From positions 1,305,042 through 1,369,041 of the forward strand of contig JAPNXP010000010.1 in NCBI GenBank assembly GCA_028753945.1: a stretch of DNA of 64,000 nt, in the 5' to 3' direction. The notes below the pieces were generated by a model, which saw nothing but the letters and a program-made list of their open reading frames with translations, searched no databases and was not told where the DNA came from. Numbering within the stretch: the first letter of the stretch is position 1; each line of letters begins with the position of its first letter. This DNA comes from Hexactinellida sp. DTS-2022. Taxonomy: Eukaryota; Porifera; Hexactinellida. Made by a program: the position numbers and the translations under genes. Of the stretch, positions 55,290 through 64,000 are shown in pieces.

Positions 55290-56361
55290 TTAATTGATAA
55301 ATGAGAATTGATAGGCTATCCCTCTAAGAAATTCTAACTTCGGACGAGATTCACAGTTACCCACTAACGTCGCTAATGCCTTTTCGCGATCAGCATTGAG
55401 CCTTCTCTTGCTAGGCTTTCTCCCATTGATATAAAATGCATGTTTACTTCTACCAAATCTTGCTCTTTTTTCAAAATATCCAAAAATCTCCATATTGAAG
55501 GATGATTGCATCCCACGTGACTTGCAAAAGATCTGTGCCATGTTTCTATTGCGTTTGTTGTTCTAGGGCCTAGGTAACCCCTGGTGAACCATAGAATGGT
55601 TACTCCACTTATCAATTGGAAATAGTGGAGGTAATACAAGAGAAAGATTCCCTAAATGTCTCCCGACGTAAGTATGTGTTTTCAAAAACATAGTTAATTG
55701 TGAGGGATCTACTGGTAGATCTGTTAATAATTGATTGAAAATTTCAGGGACATCATCAGGACTAGCAAATGAAAGGCAGGTATCATTCTAAGCTGCAATC
55801 CTAACGAGGGCTCTTGTTGATATCGAGTTGATAGCCCAAATTCTTGAAATCTCAACCAAAAGTTATGTGTAAGATGAAAGAAGCAACCTTTAATTTGGGT
55901 ATCAGGATACTGTAAGTAAAATGGAACTATCACTGCCCTTTCAAAGTCGACAATTAGATGAGAGGGGGTGGAGTCAGTTTTTAACTTCAGTCCACATTAT
56001 TGTATAAATTTCTGCCGACCTGTGAGTAAGTAGAATAAATAAGGAAGGCAATAGACCATCTTCAAGTGGAAGCGGACCTCCTTTTAGTGCATACATAATA
56101 TACAACTGATAGACAACTTTAGAGCTATTTTGAATGTGCCATCTGCCATCCAAATTTTGCTGTATTTAGGACTTCTACATTTTGTTTTGTTCCTAACATG
56201 AAAACCCGATATCCACTGTCTGTGCCAGAGTCAAAGAGGAGAAACGGATCGCCTTTGTAAGTGAATTTGTAAACCTCTGGTATTTCAATATGCTGGACCG
56301 TTGCTGGTTCTGGAGGTATATTTAAGGACCTTTTGCGAGCTCTACGGATCGTTTGTTTCAA
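55290..56361 (-). pseudogene. MULE transposase, broken into several frames
   Basis: Minus strand, in order: FLLFDSGTDSGYRVFMLGTK, then after a shift ADGTFKIAL (first D, near 56140). IVDFERAVIVPF follows (second D, near 55948), then IKGCFFHLTHNFW and FQEFGLSTRYQ. TTNAIETWHRSFASHVGCNH supplies the E, then PSIWRFLDILKKEQ. At least three frame changes occur. The family pattern (ADGTFK ... DFE.A ... GCFFH ... TNN..E.WHR) is that of animal MULEs. No RING finger is seen, unlike the 5.8-kb gene. Confidence 0.85.
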
Positions 56362-56668
56362 GCTATCGAGCTTTGGAAGATGTGTTGCTGGTTCTTCTTC
56401 TATTTGTTTAAGCGAAGAAGTAAGGATATTATCCGAAAATAAAATATATTTATACTTACGTATACCACAATGTGTAAAAACATATTATGTTCAAAGCGAT
56501 AATAATCATAATACTGGTCACGAATTGTAATTCTCAAGCAACTATTACTTGTAGTTACGAATTGTTATTCTGGTGACGATTCTATTCTTATTGAATATAT
56601 TTATGCCCATATGAGAATACTGGTCACGAATTGTACGTGCATTGAAATATCTGGTCACGTATTGTACG

Positions 56669-56853
56669 CAGTGTTTTTTTTAAGGCAAATTAGAGGCCCA
56701 AAATGGGCTTCTAATTTTTCTCAATGGGCCTCTAATTTTTAACGTGCTAAGTACTCAATATCATGAAATGTAGAGTGAGGGCCTCTAATTGTTGGGGTGA
56801 GGGCCTCTAATTGTTGGTAGGGCCCTCTAAGCAAATCCTTAAAAAAAACACTG
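56669..56853. mobile_element. hAT-type miniature, CAGTGTTTTTT family (185 bp)
   Basis: Reverse copy of 24630-24813. Exact 8-base duplication ATTGTACG at 56661-56668 and 56854-56861. It sits in the right subterminal repeats of the second MULE. Confidence 0.95.
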
Positions 56854-57188
56854 ATTGTACGTGTCACGAAATGTAAGGTCACGATTGTAAAGTCACGAAT
56901 TGTACAGTCACGAAATGTATGTATTCCGTTTAATTCGGTTAGTACGTACTCTAGAAAAGTATCAACAAAACTCAGTTATATTTGGTTTAAGTGAGTAGGT
57001 GACATCTAAAATACATTAATAAATCGTTAAGTATGTTATATACTTGTACGTATAACATCGTATTCACATCATTCAAAAAAGTCAGTATTTCGACTTGTTG
57101 ATTTTGCATACGGATAAGACGTACCTCGGTTAGTACGTACTTTTTCTTGTCTCCCAGGGTGGAACGTATTATTAACCGAGTTCTACTG

Positions 57189-57532
57189 ATATTTAAACCT
57201 CATTTTTAGATCAAAAGATAATTTTCAGAACAATTTCCGATCATTTCAAAGCATATGAATCAACTCAATCATTTTCAATTGAGTAACAGTAATCTAATCA
57301 AATCAATTCACAAAATGATTTATTTTCCAGATCACAACGATTTGACTTCATCCTGAATTATTTTAATTTATTATTTCATTACCATAAAGGTGTTTCGCAG
57401 GTAACAACGTTTCGTAGAGTTGGGATTTCTTTCTGACCTATTGCATTCAAGAGTTAGTCAAGTTTGAGTATCAATAGAATAGGTGATGAGTCAGAATTTT
57501 TACTGTACCGACTACTATGTAGTGGGCAGGCT
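57189..57532 (+). repeat. Family A variant, continuation after the pogo-type element
   Basis: Text such as AGATCAAAAGATAATTTTCAG, CCATAAAGGTGTTTCGCAGG and AATAGGTGATGAGTCAG continues the copy cut at 53994. It ends in a worn B-like TACTGTACCGACTACTATG. Confidence 0.6.
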
Positions 57533-57733
57533 TTCATCCAGGAAAAATTTACCGAAGCTCCTAGATTTAGTTTGAGCTCGTTCAGTTTTCATTTTGTACG
57601 CCTAGATTAGTTATATTGTATTAAGTCTATGGGAGCATCTCTCGATATTGTAGGCTAGAATCGATTTTTGTACGTCTAGATAAAAATCCTGCCAAAATAC
57701 GCTCCTTTAAGCGCGCCCAGCACGCCTGGATAA
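57533..57733. mobile_element. Miniature element, TTATCCAGGAGCGC family
   Basis: The left TCATCCAGGAAAAATT and right GCACGCCTGGATAAC ends enclose TACGCCTAGATTAGT text shared with 26149-26327. Apparently inserted in a B hairpin, since ACTATGTAGTGGGC precedes it and GTAGTGGGCCAG follows. Confidence 0.55.
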
Positions 57734-58426
57734 CACCCTGGTAGTGGGCCAGTTGTAATTTCACTGCCTTTATTATTTATAATATTTTTCTCGCCACACA
57801 TTTAGATTGAAGGCTGAAAATTGCATATATGTACGGAGTGAACGCCTAATTTGTACCAGGGATCACGATTCTTTTATCAAATAATTTGAATACCTATTTA
57901 AAATAATTATGGCTCATAACATCGAAATTTTAATTTGACCTTGATCAATTATACATGCATGGATAGAGAATTTATTTCTACACAATTAAGCTGATCACGA
58001 GTGTTCAATTTGGGGGAGATAATGACAAAAAATACATAACAAATACATATCTTAATTTTCCACAAGTTGTAAATAAAAACTTTTTTGATTTAGAATTAAT
58101 CTAGAAAATATGAAATGGACACTTTAGGATTGCACATGTACTAGCCATTGAATTTCTGACATCCGGGAAATTCCAAGTTACGGGCACACTTCGGACGACA
58201 GTGCCCGGATAAGGGAGGTTTAAGTGTATATTAATTCAACTTGTTAAATTTACCCTAATGTTTCAACTGGCGATAATTTTTATTGATTTTAACTTAAGAA
58301 TTCGAGTGGGGTCAATTTGATCAATTATAGTATAGTTATACAATGGATTAGTGCAGACAAAATTGAATAAAGGAATTTGTTTGACTTAATTAAATTCTCT
58401 GTGGATAGATATCACTATTAAAACAA
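57734..58426 (-). repeat. Family A copy in minus orientation, with pogo-type half
   Basis: GGGCCAGTTGTAATTTCACT and the CTCGCCACACATTTAGATTG region are reverse family A. At about 58095-58232 lies the right half of the pogo-type family of 27349-27682, truncated. The copy ends at the H1 unit. Confidence 0.6.
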
Positions 58427-59497
58427 CGAGCCCTTCGGTCTCGGTCGCTTCGCGACGGATCATTCTCTTATAAAAGTCGCTTCGCGACTTTTGTTCGTTC
58501 GTGTTAGACACTACGCAACACAATTAATTAACGGCCGCTGCGCGGCCTTACTCTCCTCAAATATCACTCATATTAAATAAGTTAAACCTGTGACTTGTAA
58601 ATTACACGTACTCAATTCAGTATGCTGCTATTTGGGACCCCAGTATGTCAATATATTACAGGGGCGGCGGAAGCGGTCAGGCCGGTCAGGCCGGTCAGGC
58701 CATGGCCTGACCACTTTTCTCAAGTGGCCAGACCAATAGCCTGAACAGTCTTACGTCACTAGTTAGGCCGGTCAAGCCATAGTCTGACCACTTTAGAACT
58801 GCTTCCGCCCCCCCTGTATTAATTAATTCATTAATTCATGTTATTTACTAACCATGATATTATACTGCATAGTAAATTATTTGTAAATAGTTGAATTACA
58901 AAGAATGTAATATTATGCTTATGTGATTGACGAAAGCTAAATACATCATGAATAGAAATAAACTGATGGAAGCCAAACTGGATTAATCAAGTATGCAATT
59001 TCGGAAATAATGTAGGTGAAGATTAAATCGTTAAACCTCAATATGTCCAATGACGCAGCAATTGGAGGTTACAATTTTGTTATTGCCTGGCTCAGATTAA
59101 ATGCGAAAATTATAAAAATTTCTAGAGACATGCAATACATTCTGTTTAATGATGTGACATAATTATTTGTCGATTGAACCAAAAGTGTAAGAGCTGAATG
59201 CAAATTAGTTCCTACGTGACGTCACATCCCCATAAATCGGAACACGTGTGTTTCATTGTATGTTGTGTTATGATCTAAAATTGTGAGCGAATCGAGTAAA
59301 AACTGAAAGAGTTATTCCCAAAAATGTGAGTTTATGACGTCATAATCCCGTTATTTCGCTTAGAAAACCAATAGATAATTGTCAGCGTGTAAAATTACCC
59401 CTGCATGCCAATTTTCAGCTTTCTAGGACTCGTAGTCTTTCCTATTAATTCTGGACAAAAACACACACACACAGACAACAATTCCGCTTTTAATATA
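58427..59497 (-). mobile_element. H1 Helitron-like unit
   Basis: 3' hairpins at 58427-58550 and 5' block at 59360-59495 (CCAATAGATAATTGTCAGCG, TTTCCTATTAATTCTGGACA). It contains a hAT-type miniature at 58659-58816. It is followed head to tail by another unit. Confidence 0.55.
58659..58816. mobile_element. hAT-type miniature, GGTCAGGCC family (158 bp)
   Basis: Ends CAGGGGCGGCGGAAGC and GCTTCCGCCCCCCCTG. GGTCAGGCC is repeated tandemly on the left. Related to 25670 and 39722. Confidence 0.85.
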
Positions 59498-60425
59498 CGA
59501 GCCCTTCGGTCTCGGTCGCTTTGCGACGGTTCGGCGCTTCACGCCTCAATTGACGACCGCTGCGCGGCCTTACTACACCTTGAAACGAATCATTTATAAT
59601 TATACATCGCTGTGGTGTATTAAATATATTCCTCATAACCATAGCTAGGCGTCGTAAATGCAAAAGTCAATCCTTCGGGCTGCCCGGAAATTCCGGGTAA
59701 TGTCCGGGTAAACTCCGGGTATAACATTAGTAGTATAGGAGCAATCCTTCCGGGCAGCCCGGACATTTCCGGGCACCCGGGCGGGTTACGAGGCCTATGC
59801 TCATAACTCAATAAATTTCAGTTGCATGATAAGGATAGCTCGATTCCAAATAATACTAAAAGAAAAACAGGCAATAGGATAGATAAATGATTGATTGGTT
59901 AGATGAATTTATTTTCAATCAATCAGATAGCAGCCTCATAAAATCTTTCTATTAGGCACAGGTTATGTATACTAATTAAATAAGTTAGCTAACCCATACT
60001 AACAAACCCTCGAATTTAATTGGCTAAAACTGGATTATTACACTTGCACTTTGCTATACCTGTGTTGGTAACTTGGTACGATACACTATTTATGGTTGAT
60101 TAGTGTAGGGACTAATTAATTAACTGTGTCACAATCAGAAGAAAAATGGGAATTCGTGAACTGTTATCAGGTGTAGAAATTCAGTGTACGTCTAATGCTT
60201 TGAATTTTCTACAAATCGGAGCAAAATTGGGAAGCTAGTACAAAATATCTGTTTTTCGAAACTGTGACGTCATAATCCCGTTATTTCGCTTAGAAAACCA
60301 ATAGATCGTTGTCGCAGTACAAAATTACCCCTGGATACAAATTTTCAGCTTTCTGGGACTCGTAGTCTTTCCAATTAATTCTGGACAAACACACAAACAA
60401 ACAAACAACAATTCCTCTTTTTAGA
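59498..60425 (-). mobile_element. H1 Helitron-like unit, twin of 33026-33971
   Basis: Near-identical to the 33-kb unit in hairpin mutations, in the miniature insertion and in the body. A few substitutions and an 8-base insertion near 60070 distinguish them. Confidence 0.65.
59640..59799. mobile_element. hAT-type miniature with CCGGG motifs, second copy
   Basis: Identical site and duplication (CTCATAAC at 59632-59639 and 59800-59807) as at 33168-33327. The pair was therefore duplicated with its host unit rather than inserted twice. Confidence 0.9.
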
Positions 60426-60655
60426 AATATCGTGCACTGTCAAAAGGTATAGAATTAAATTCTCTATATGGAATGCATATTATTAGAAATTGGGGTCTAA
60501 TTTTTGTTCCTGTTGTGATATTAAATAAGTGTCAAATAAAGATCGATCAACAATCTTTAAGGTCTTAATTGATTAATAATTATCCCATGAGACACCTAGC
60601 CTGAAATTTGGGCAAATCTATACTATTAAAACATAATTAATATTTATAAGTGTTA
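60426..60655 (+). repeat. Family A fragment
   Basis: CGTGCACTGTCAAAAGGTAT, TAGAATTAAATTCTCTAT and CCCATGAGACACC belong to the segment before the hairpin of family A. It is cut by the next element. Confidence 0.65.
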
Positions 60656-60839
60656 CAGTCGACTCCGCTTAAATAGAGTCGCCTCGGGACCAGGTTACTT
60701 CGACCCGATTAAACGGAGAATCTATTAACCGAAATTATTTTAAGTCAAACTATCATTCAGTCCTATAAATCCTGCAATATTTTTACCCGATTAAGCGGAT
60801 AAATCTATAATCGGTGGCTCTATTAAGCGGAGTCGACTG
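60656..60839. mobile_element. pogo-type miniature (184 bp)
   Basis: Ends CAGTCGACTCCGCTTAAATA and, inverted, CAGTCGACTCCGCTTAATAG. TA at 60654-60655 and 60840-60841. Same family as 54509-54694. Confidence 0.9.
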
Positions 60840-60841
60840 TA

Positions 60842-61402
60842 TATATACGTACGTACGTATATATTTGTTTGTATGTACAGAATTGATTGAAGAAACTACA
60901 ATACCCACAGAGCTGATTTTGGCTTGCAGGAGTATTTTTGGTCTGGCTCGGACAAGTTCGAGTCTTGAACGAAAATTCACACCTGCCATGGAATTATGAC
61001 GCCACTGTTAAAATTCACCTAATTGCTTTTAACTCACACTCCATGAGAGATGGAAACGTGGAAATTTAATACAATTTGTACGTTAATAGTACCAATATAC
61101 CCCACCCAAAATCAAAAACATGCTTACTCATTCTAAAAATTTACGTCATGATTATACCCAAAAAATATTTAACTTTATTTTGAAAAGTTAATAATTTCTC
61201 CTTCACGAGGTACGAAGCGCCGAGTGTAACACACATCACCGGCGAAGCGATTGTTGTGTAGAGTGCGACATGACGCGAAAGACCGATCAATCGTAGTATT
61301 TAATCAATGTTAGAAGTGTATAAACCACACACCAACTGCGAAGCGGTTGGTGTGTGGTTGTGTTCTGTCGCGAAGCTATCTAGCAAGCGAAGCGCGCTAG
61401 CA
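60842..61402 (+). mobile_element. H2 Helitron-like element
   Basis: The 5' text TATATTTGTTTGTATGTACA, then GAATTGATTGAAGAAACTAC, matches the minus-strand element at 31415-31884. The 3' part has hairpins CCACACACCAACTGCGAAGC/GGTTGGTGTGTGG and GTCGCGAAGC, then GCTAGCAAGCGAAGCGCGCT ending CTAGC. A second hairpin-rich block lies at 61200-61275. Family A text resumes with AAAACTCCATTCTGTGGAG. Confidence 0.65.
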
Positions 61403-61990
61403 TTAATAAAACTCCATTCTGTGGAGAGGATACGGAAACAACCAGAGTAGTGAGATTATAACTGGACCACTATAATATACCATACTATATTATACTATAC
61501 TATACCATCATGTTGGTAGGTTTTGGCCAAATGGTTATAACCAGGTGGTTTAAACCAGGTTTAAACCGCCCTGTCCTCAACCTAAAAATTGGACAAAACT
61601 GGTCAAAACATTAAAAATTTAAATACAGTGTATGGATTTTACTTTCATAGCTAATGCCATTACCGAGTATAAAGGTATTGTCTAATATAATCAACAAATA
61701 CATTCGTTGAACAATCTAATATGCATGATACTAATGTTTAATAAATTTAAACACAAATTGTTGCATTGGCTCGATACAATAGAAATTATATTCTTCCACT
61801 GAATACGTCAAGGTTTCATTGAGGTATATTCTGGTTTTATCCGGTTTTAACTGGTTTTAACCGGATTTATCCACTGTCCAGTCCAAAACTGGTTTTGGAC
61901 TGGACAAAACCCAACCCTGTTAATACTATACTATACTATACTTTATAGTTGGCACAGTAAAATTAGTTTTAGTTAGAAATATCCATTTAT
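61403..61990 (+). repeat. Family A/B remnant with a hAT-type miniature
   Basis: AAACTCCATTCTGTGGAGAG leads into a degenerate B hairpin (ACTATAATATACCATAC). That hairpin is split by a miniature at about 61512-61917 and closes with TTTATAGTTGGCACAGTAAA near 61960. Confidence 0.65.
61512..61917. mobile_element. Probable hAT-type miniature (about 406 bp)
   Basis: Left end CATGTTGGTAGGTTTTGGCC; inverted right end CAGGGTTGGGTTTTGTCC. Inner ACTGGTTTTAACCGG/TGGTTTAAACCAGG motifs are inverted. The target duplication is obscured by the CTATA repeats. Confidence 0.6.
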
Positions 61991-62351
61991 AATTGCCATA
62001 CTATATCATAAAAGCACATAAAAAACGTCCAAAGTTGCACTTTAATTTTCGTATTGTTGTCACATGTGCCACTTGTATACTATCACAAGTGTTACAATTA
62101 AAAAAGTGGCTATATCTCTCAAAGGAATGATGGGAAAGCTACGAAAATTCGCATAAGTATAGTATAATGCATAGATTTGAAATTTGAATTCATAATTCGA
62201 GTATTCACAATAACTTTGTAAATATTCGATGTCAAATGTATTTATAGTTAATGATCTAGTTAGTGAGTTTAACACTTGAAAAAATAATATTGAAATTTTT
62301 GTGATAATTTCACTACGAACATAATCAATTCCACAAATCAATAAACTAAGC
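61991..62351. other. Unassigned AT-rich stretch
   Basis: No gene or inverted-end element recognised. Confidence 0.4.
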
Positions 62352-62881
62352 CGTGACCTTCGTTATATAAGGCCTTACTACTGAGTAGATTTTGCTGGAC
62401 CAAGGATTACTTAAAAGCCATTGATTATTAGCTAACATATCTTTATCTGAATAGAAAGTATTAACAGACCTGAGAAATGCATTATAATTGTATAGGAAGT
62501 TAGGAACATGATATCAAGGCACATAACACCCTTTAGAATTGTGACATATTACCATTTGATTACGTAATCGCTATTTTTCGTGGGAATTATCGTGTTTTTA
62601 TAGCCTCCTTTTAACATAGTTATACGCGTTATAAATGTAAAAAATTGGAACATCAGGATGTCCATTATAAATGGAATGTTGACACATTCCTCGGATTCGA
62701 GGGAAATGCATATTTCCTACATTGAGCATAACTCAAAAACTATCCATTTTATGTAAACTATGCTATTACTGATCTATCCGCAATTGATAACTTCCTATTC
62801 GTTGATAATACATTTTCTAGGCCTAACTTCAATAATCTTTGAGATAATGAGATTATTAGCACTTATTCTCTATATGGTAAT
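62352..62881. mobile_element. Foldback family 1, single arm
   Basis: Starts CGTGACCTTCGTTATATAAG and follows the arm of 37367-38448 in the same orientation to its loop (GCACTTATTCTCTATATGGT). It then ends and family A begins a few bases later. The second arm is wholly absent. It includes the ACTGAGTAGATTTTGCTGG segment that the left arm of element 1 lacks. Confidence 0.9.
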
Positions 62882-63540
62882 ACACTCAGACCGCTGCATC
62901 TCTGGTTTAACGCCATTCATTCATTATCTATTGATAATAAATTTTATTATTAGTTACTTATTTTAGCAATGTTATCCACGGTGAGTGAGTTAAGTCCTCA
63001 AATTCATTATATTATATTATTATATTTAATCCATTGTATAGTAATACTAAAATTAAATAGAAGCCAGCTGGAATTTATAAGTTAAATCAATATAATTATC
63101 GCGAGTTGAATCAATAGAGTAAGATTTAACAAGTTAAATCAATATAATTATTACAAGTTGAAACAATAGAATTAGATTCAATAAAATTATTACAAGTTGA
63201 AACAATAGAATTAGATTTAACAGTTTTACTGAATCTGAAGTGTGAGGAAACACAGGAGATTGGTACCCCAATTATGGCACAAACCTAGGCCAAATTGAAC
63301 ATTTGTGATTTGCCAAAAGGTGTAGAATTTAATTCTCTATCCGTACATGTAAATTTATCAAGCTCAATGTTAATTATTTAATGTTATGAGCCATAATTAG
63401 TTTAAATAGGTGTTAAAATTATTTGATCAAAAATCGTAACCCCAGGTGCAAATTAGACGGGCCATTCGCACCTACATGGAAAGTTTCAGCTCTGTATCTA
63501 TAGAGGTGTGTGCAGGGTACCGTCTATGGAGAAATAATAA
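62882..63540 (+). repeat. Family A copy
   Basis: From GCCATTCATTCATTATCTAT through AATTAAATAGAAGCCAGCTG and CCCCAGGTGCAAATTAGACG to the hairpin slot, which here holds a B array. Confidence 0.85.
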
Positions 63541-64000
63541 TAATATCGATAAAGGCAGTGATTCCAATACTGGGCCACTATACTATAGTATAGTCGGCAC
63601 AGGAAAAATAAAGGCAGTGATTCCAATACTGGGCCACTATACTATAGTATAGTCGGCACAGTAATAATAATAATAATAATATCGATAAAGGCAATGATTC
63701 CAAAATTGGGCCACTATACTATAGTATAGTCGGCACAGTAATAACCAAAGCACTAAGACCAATACTGGGCCACTATACTATAGTATAGTCGGCACAGTAA
63801 TAATAATAAAAATAAAGGCAGGGATTCCAATACTGGGCCACTATAGTAAAGAATAGTCCCCACAGTAAAAAAAATAATAATAATAAAGGCAGTAAGATCA
63901 ATACTGGGCCACTATACTATAGTATAGTCGTCACAGTAATAAAGGCAGTGATTTCAATACTGGGCCACTATACTATAGTATAGTCGGCACAGTAATAATA
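63541..64000. repeat. Family B array, continuing past the window
   Basis: Seven hairpin copies with the same TACTGGGCC-palindrome-CGGCACAGTA form. One near 63840 has a mutated core (CTATAGTAAAGAATAG). Spacers reuse AAAGGCAGTGATTCCAATA and ACCAAAGCACTAAGACC seen at 15.4-16.4 kb. Confidence 0.95.

Larger units (their letters stand above)
54153..56927 (-). mobile_element. Second MULE (2775 bp) inside the pogo-type element
   Basis: Inverted ends GGGATACATACATTTCGTGA and, inverted, GGAATACATACATTTCGTGA. Exact 9-base duplication GTTTAATTC at 54144-54152 and 56928-56936. Repeated AATTCGTGACC motifs fill both subterminal regions in inverse orientation. This is the same architecture as the 5.2-kb MULE with a different motif. 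It contains a broken transposase and four miniature insertions. Confidence 0.9.
53995..57188. mobile_element. pogo-type element split by a MULE
   Basis: Ends CAGTGGAACTCGGTTAGTAC and, inverted, CAGTAGAACTCGGTTAATAA. Inner repeats GGTTAGTACGTACT and GGATAAGACGTAC occur near both ends. TA precedes the left end, while the right flank is ATAT. Without the MULE it would be about 410 bases. No transposase of its own. Confidence 0.75.

Overview
The window is AT-rich eukaryotic DNA, most likely from an invertebrate animal, and is almost wholly made of repeats and DNA transposons. The animal assignment rests on the families recognised: P-element-like transposase with a THAP zinc finger, GTF2IRD2/ZBED-type hAT transposase, KRBA2-type integrase, mariner helix-turn-helix, FLYWCH-MULE transposases, pogo-type and hAT-type miniature elements, and one TOX4-like HMG-box reading frame. 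Phylum cannot be fixed from the sequence. No rRNA, tRNA, LTR retroelement or LINE coding region was recognised. Percentages and identities were judged by eye, not computed.

Layout. 1-16.4 kb: a large repeat array (family A, one long hairpin per unit) split at 5.2-11.2 kb by two autonomous-type transposons sharing one junction octamer: a MULE (5220-8405; FLYWCH, DDE and RING domains) and a THAP P element (8414-11217). The array ends in 16 copies of a perfectly palindromic hairpin (family B). 16.4-21.8 kb: head-to-tail Helitron-like elements (family H1), hAT-type miniatures and an inverted family A copy. 22.0-23.4 kb: the only plausible host gene, a single-exon TOX4-like frame on the minus strand. 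23.7-31.9 kb: miniature elements, a mariner fragment, and an unknown coding-like fragment split by hAT-type insertions. 32.0-36.9 kb: more H1 units and family A. 37.1-39.6 kb: a hairpin repeat and two related foldback elements of about 1.08 kb, each nearly perfect palindromes. 40.2-43.0 kb: a decayed integrase gene split by a hAT miniature with an exact 8-bp duplication. 44.3-48.0 kb: a decayed hAT transposase carrying nested hAT-type insertions. 48.3-53.2 kb: miniatures and family A. 53.2-57.2 kb: a nest in which a family A copy holds a pogo-type element, which holds a second MULE with a broken transposase, which itself holds three pogo-type and one hAT-type miniatures. 57.5-64.0 kb: H1 and H2 Helitron-like elements, a single arm of the foldback family, family A, and another family B array running off the window.

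The features do not form a pathway; the record is one of insertion upon insertion, readable because many target-site duplications are intact. The best candidates for something undescribed are the 1.08-kb foldback family with a copy that stops at the hairpin apex, the palindromic B arrays, arm-matched changes in the family A hairpins, the Helitron-like H1/H2 families, and the MULE whose transposase ends in a RING finger and is split at an A-heptamer in the phase of a -1 slippery site.
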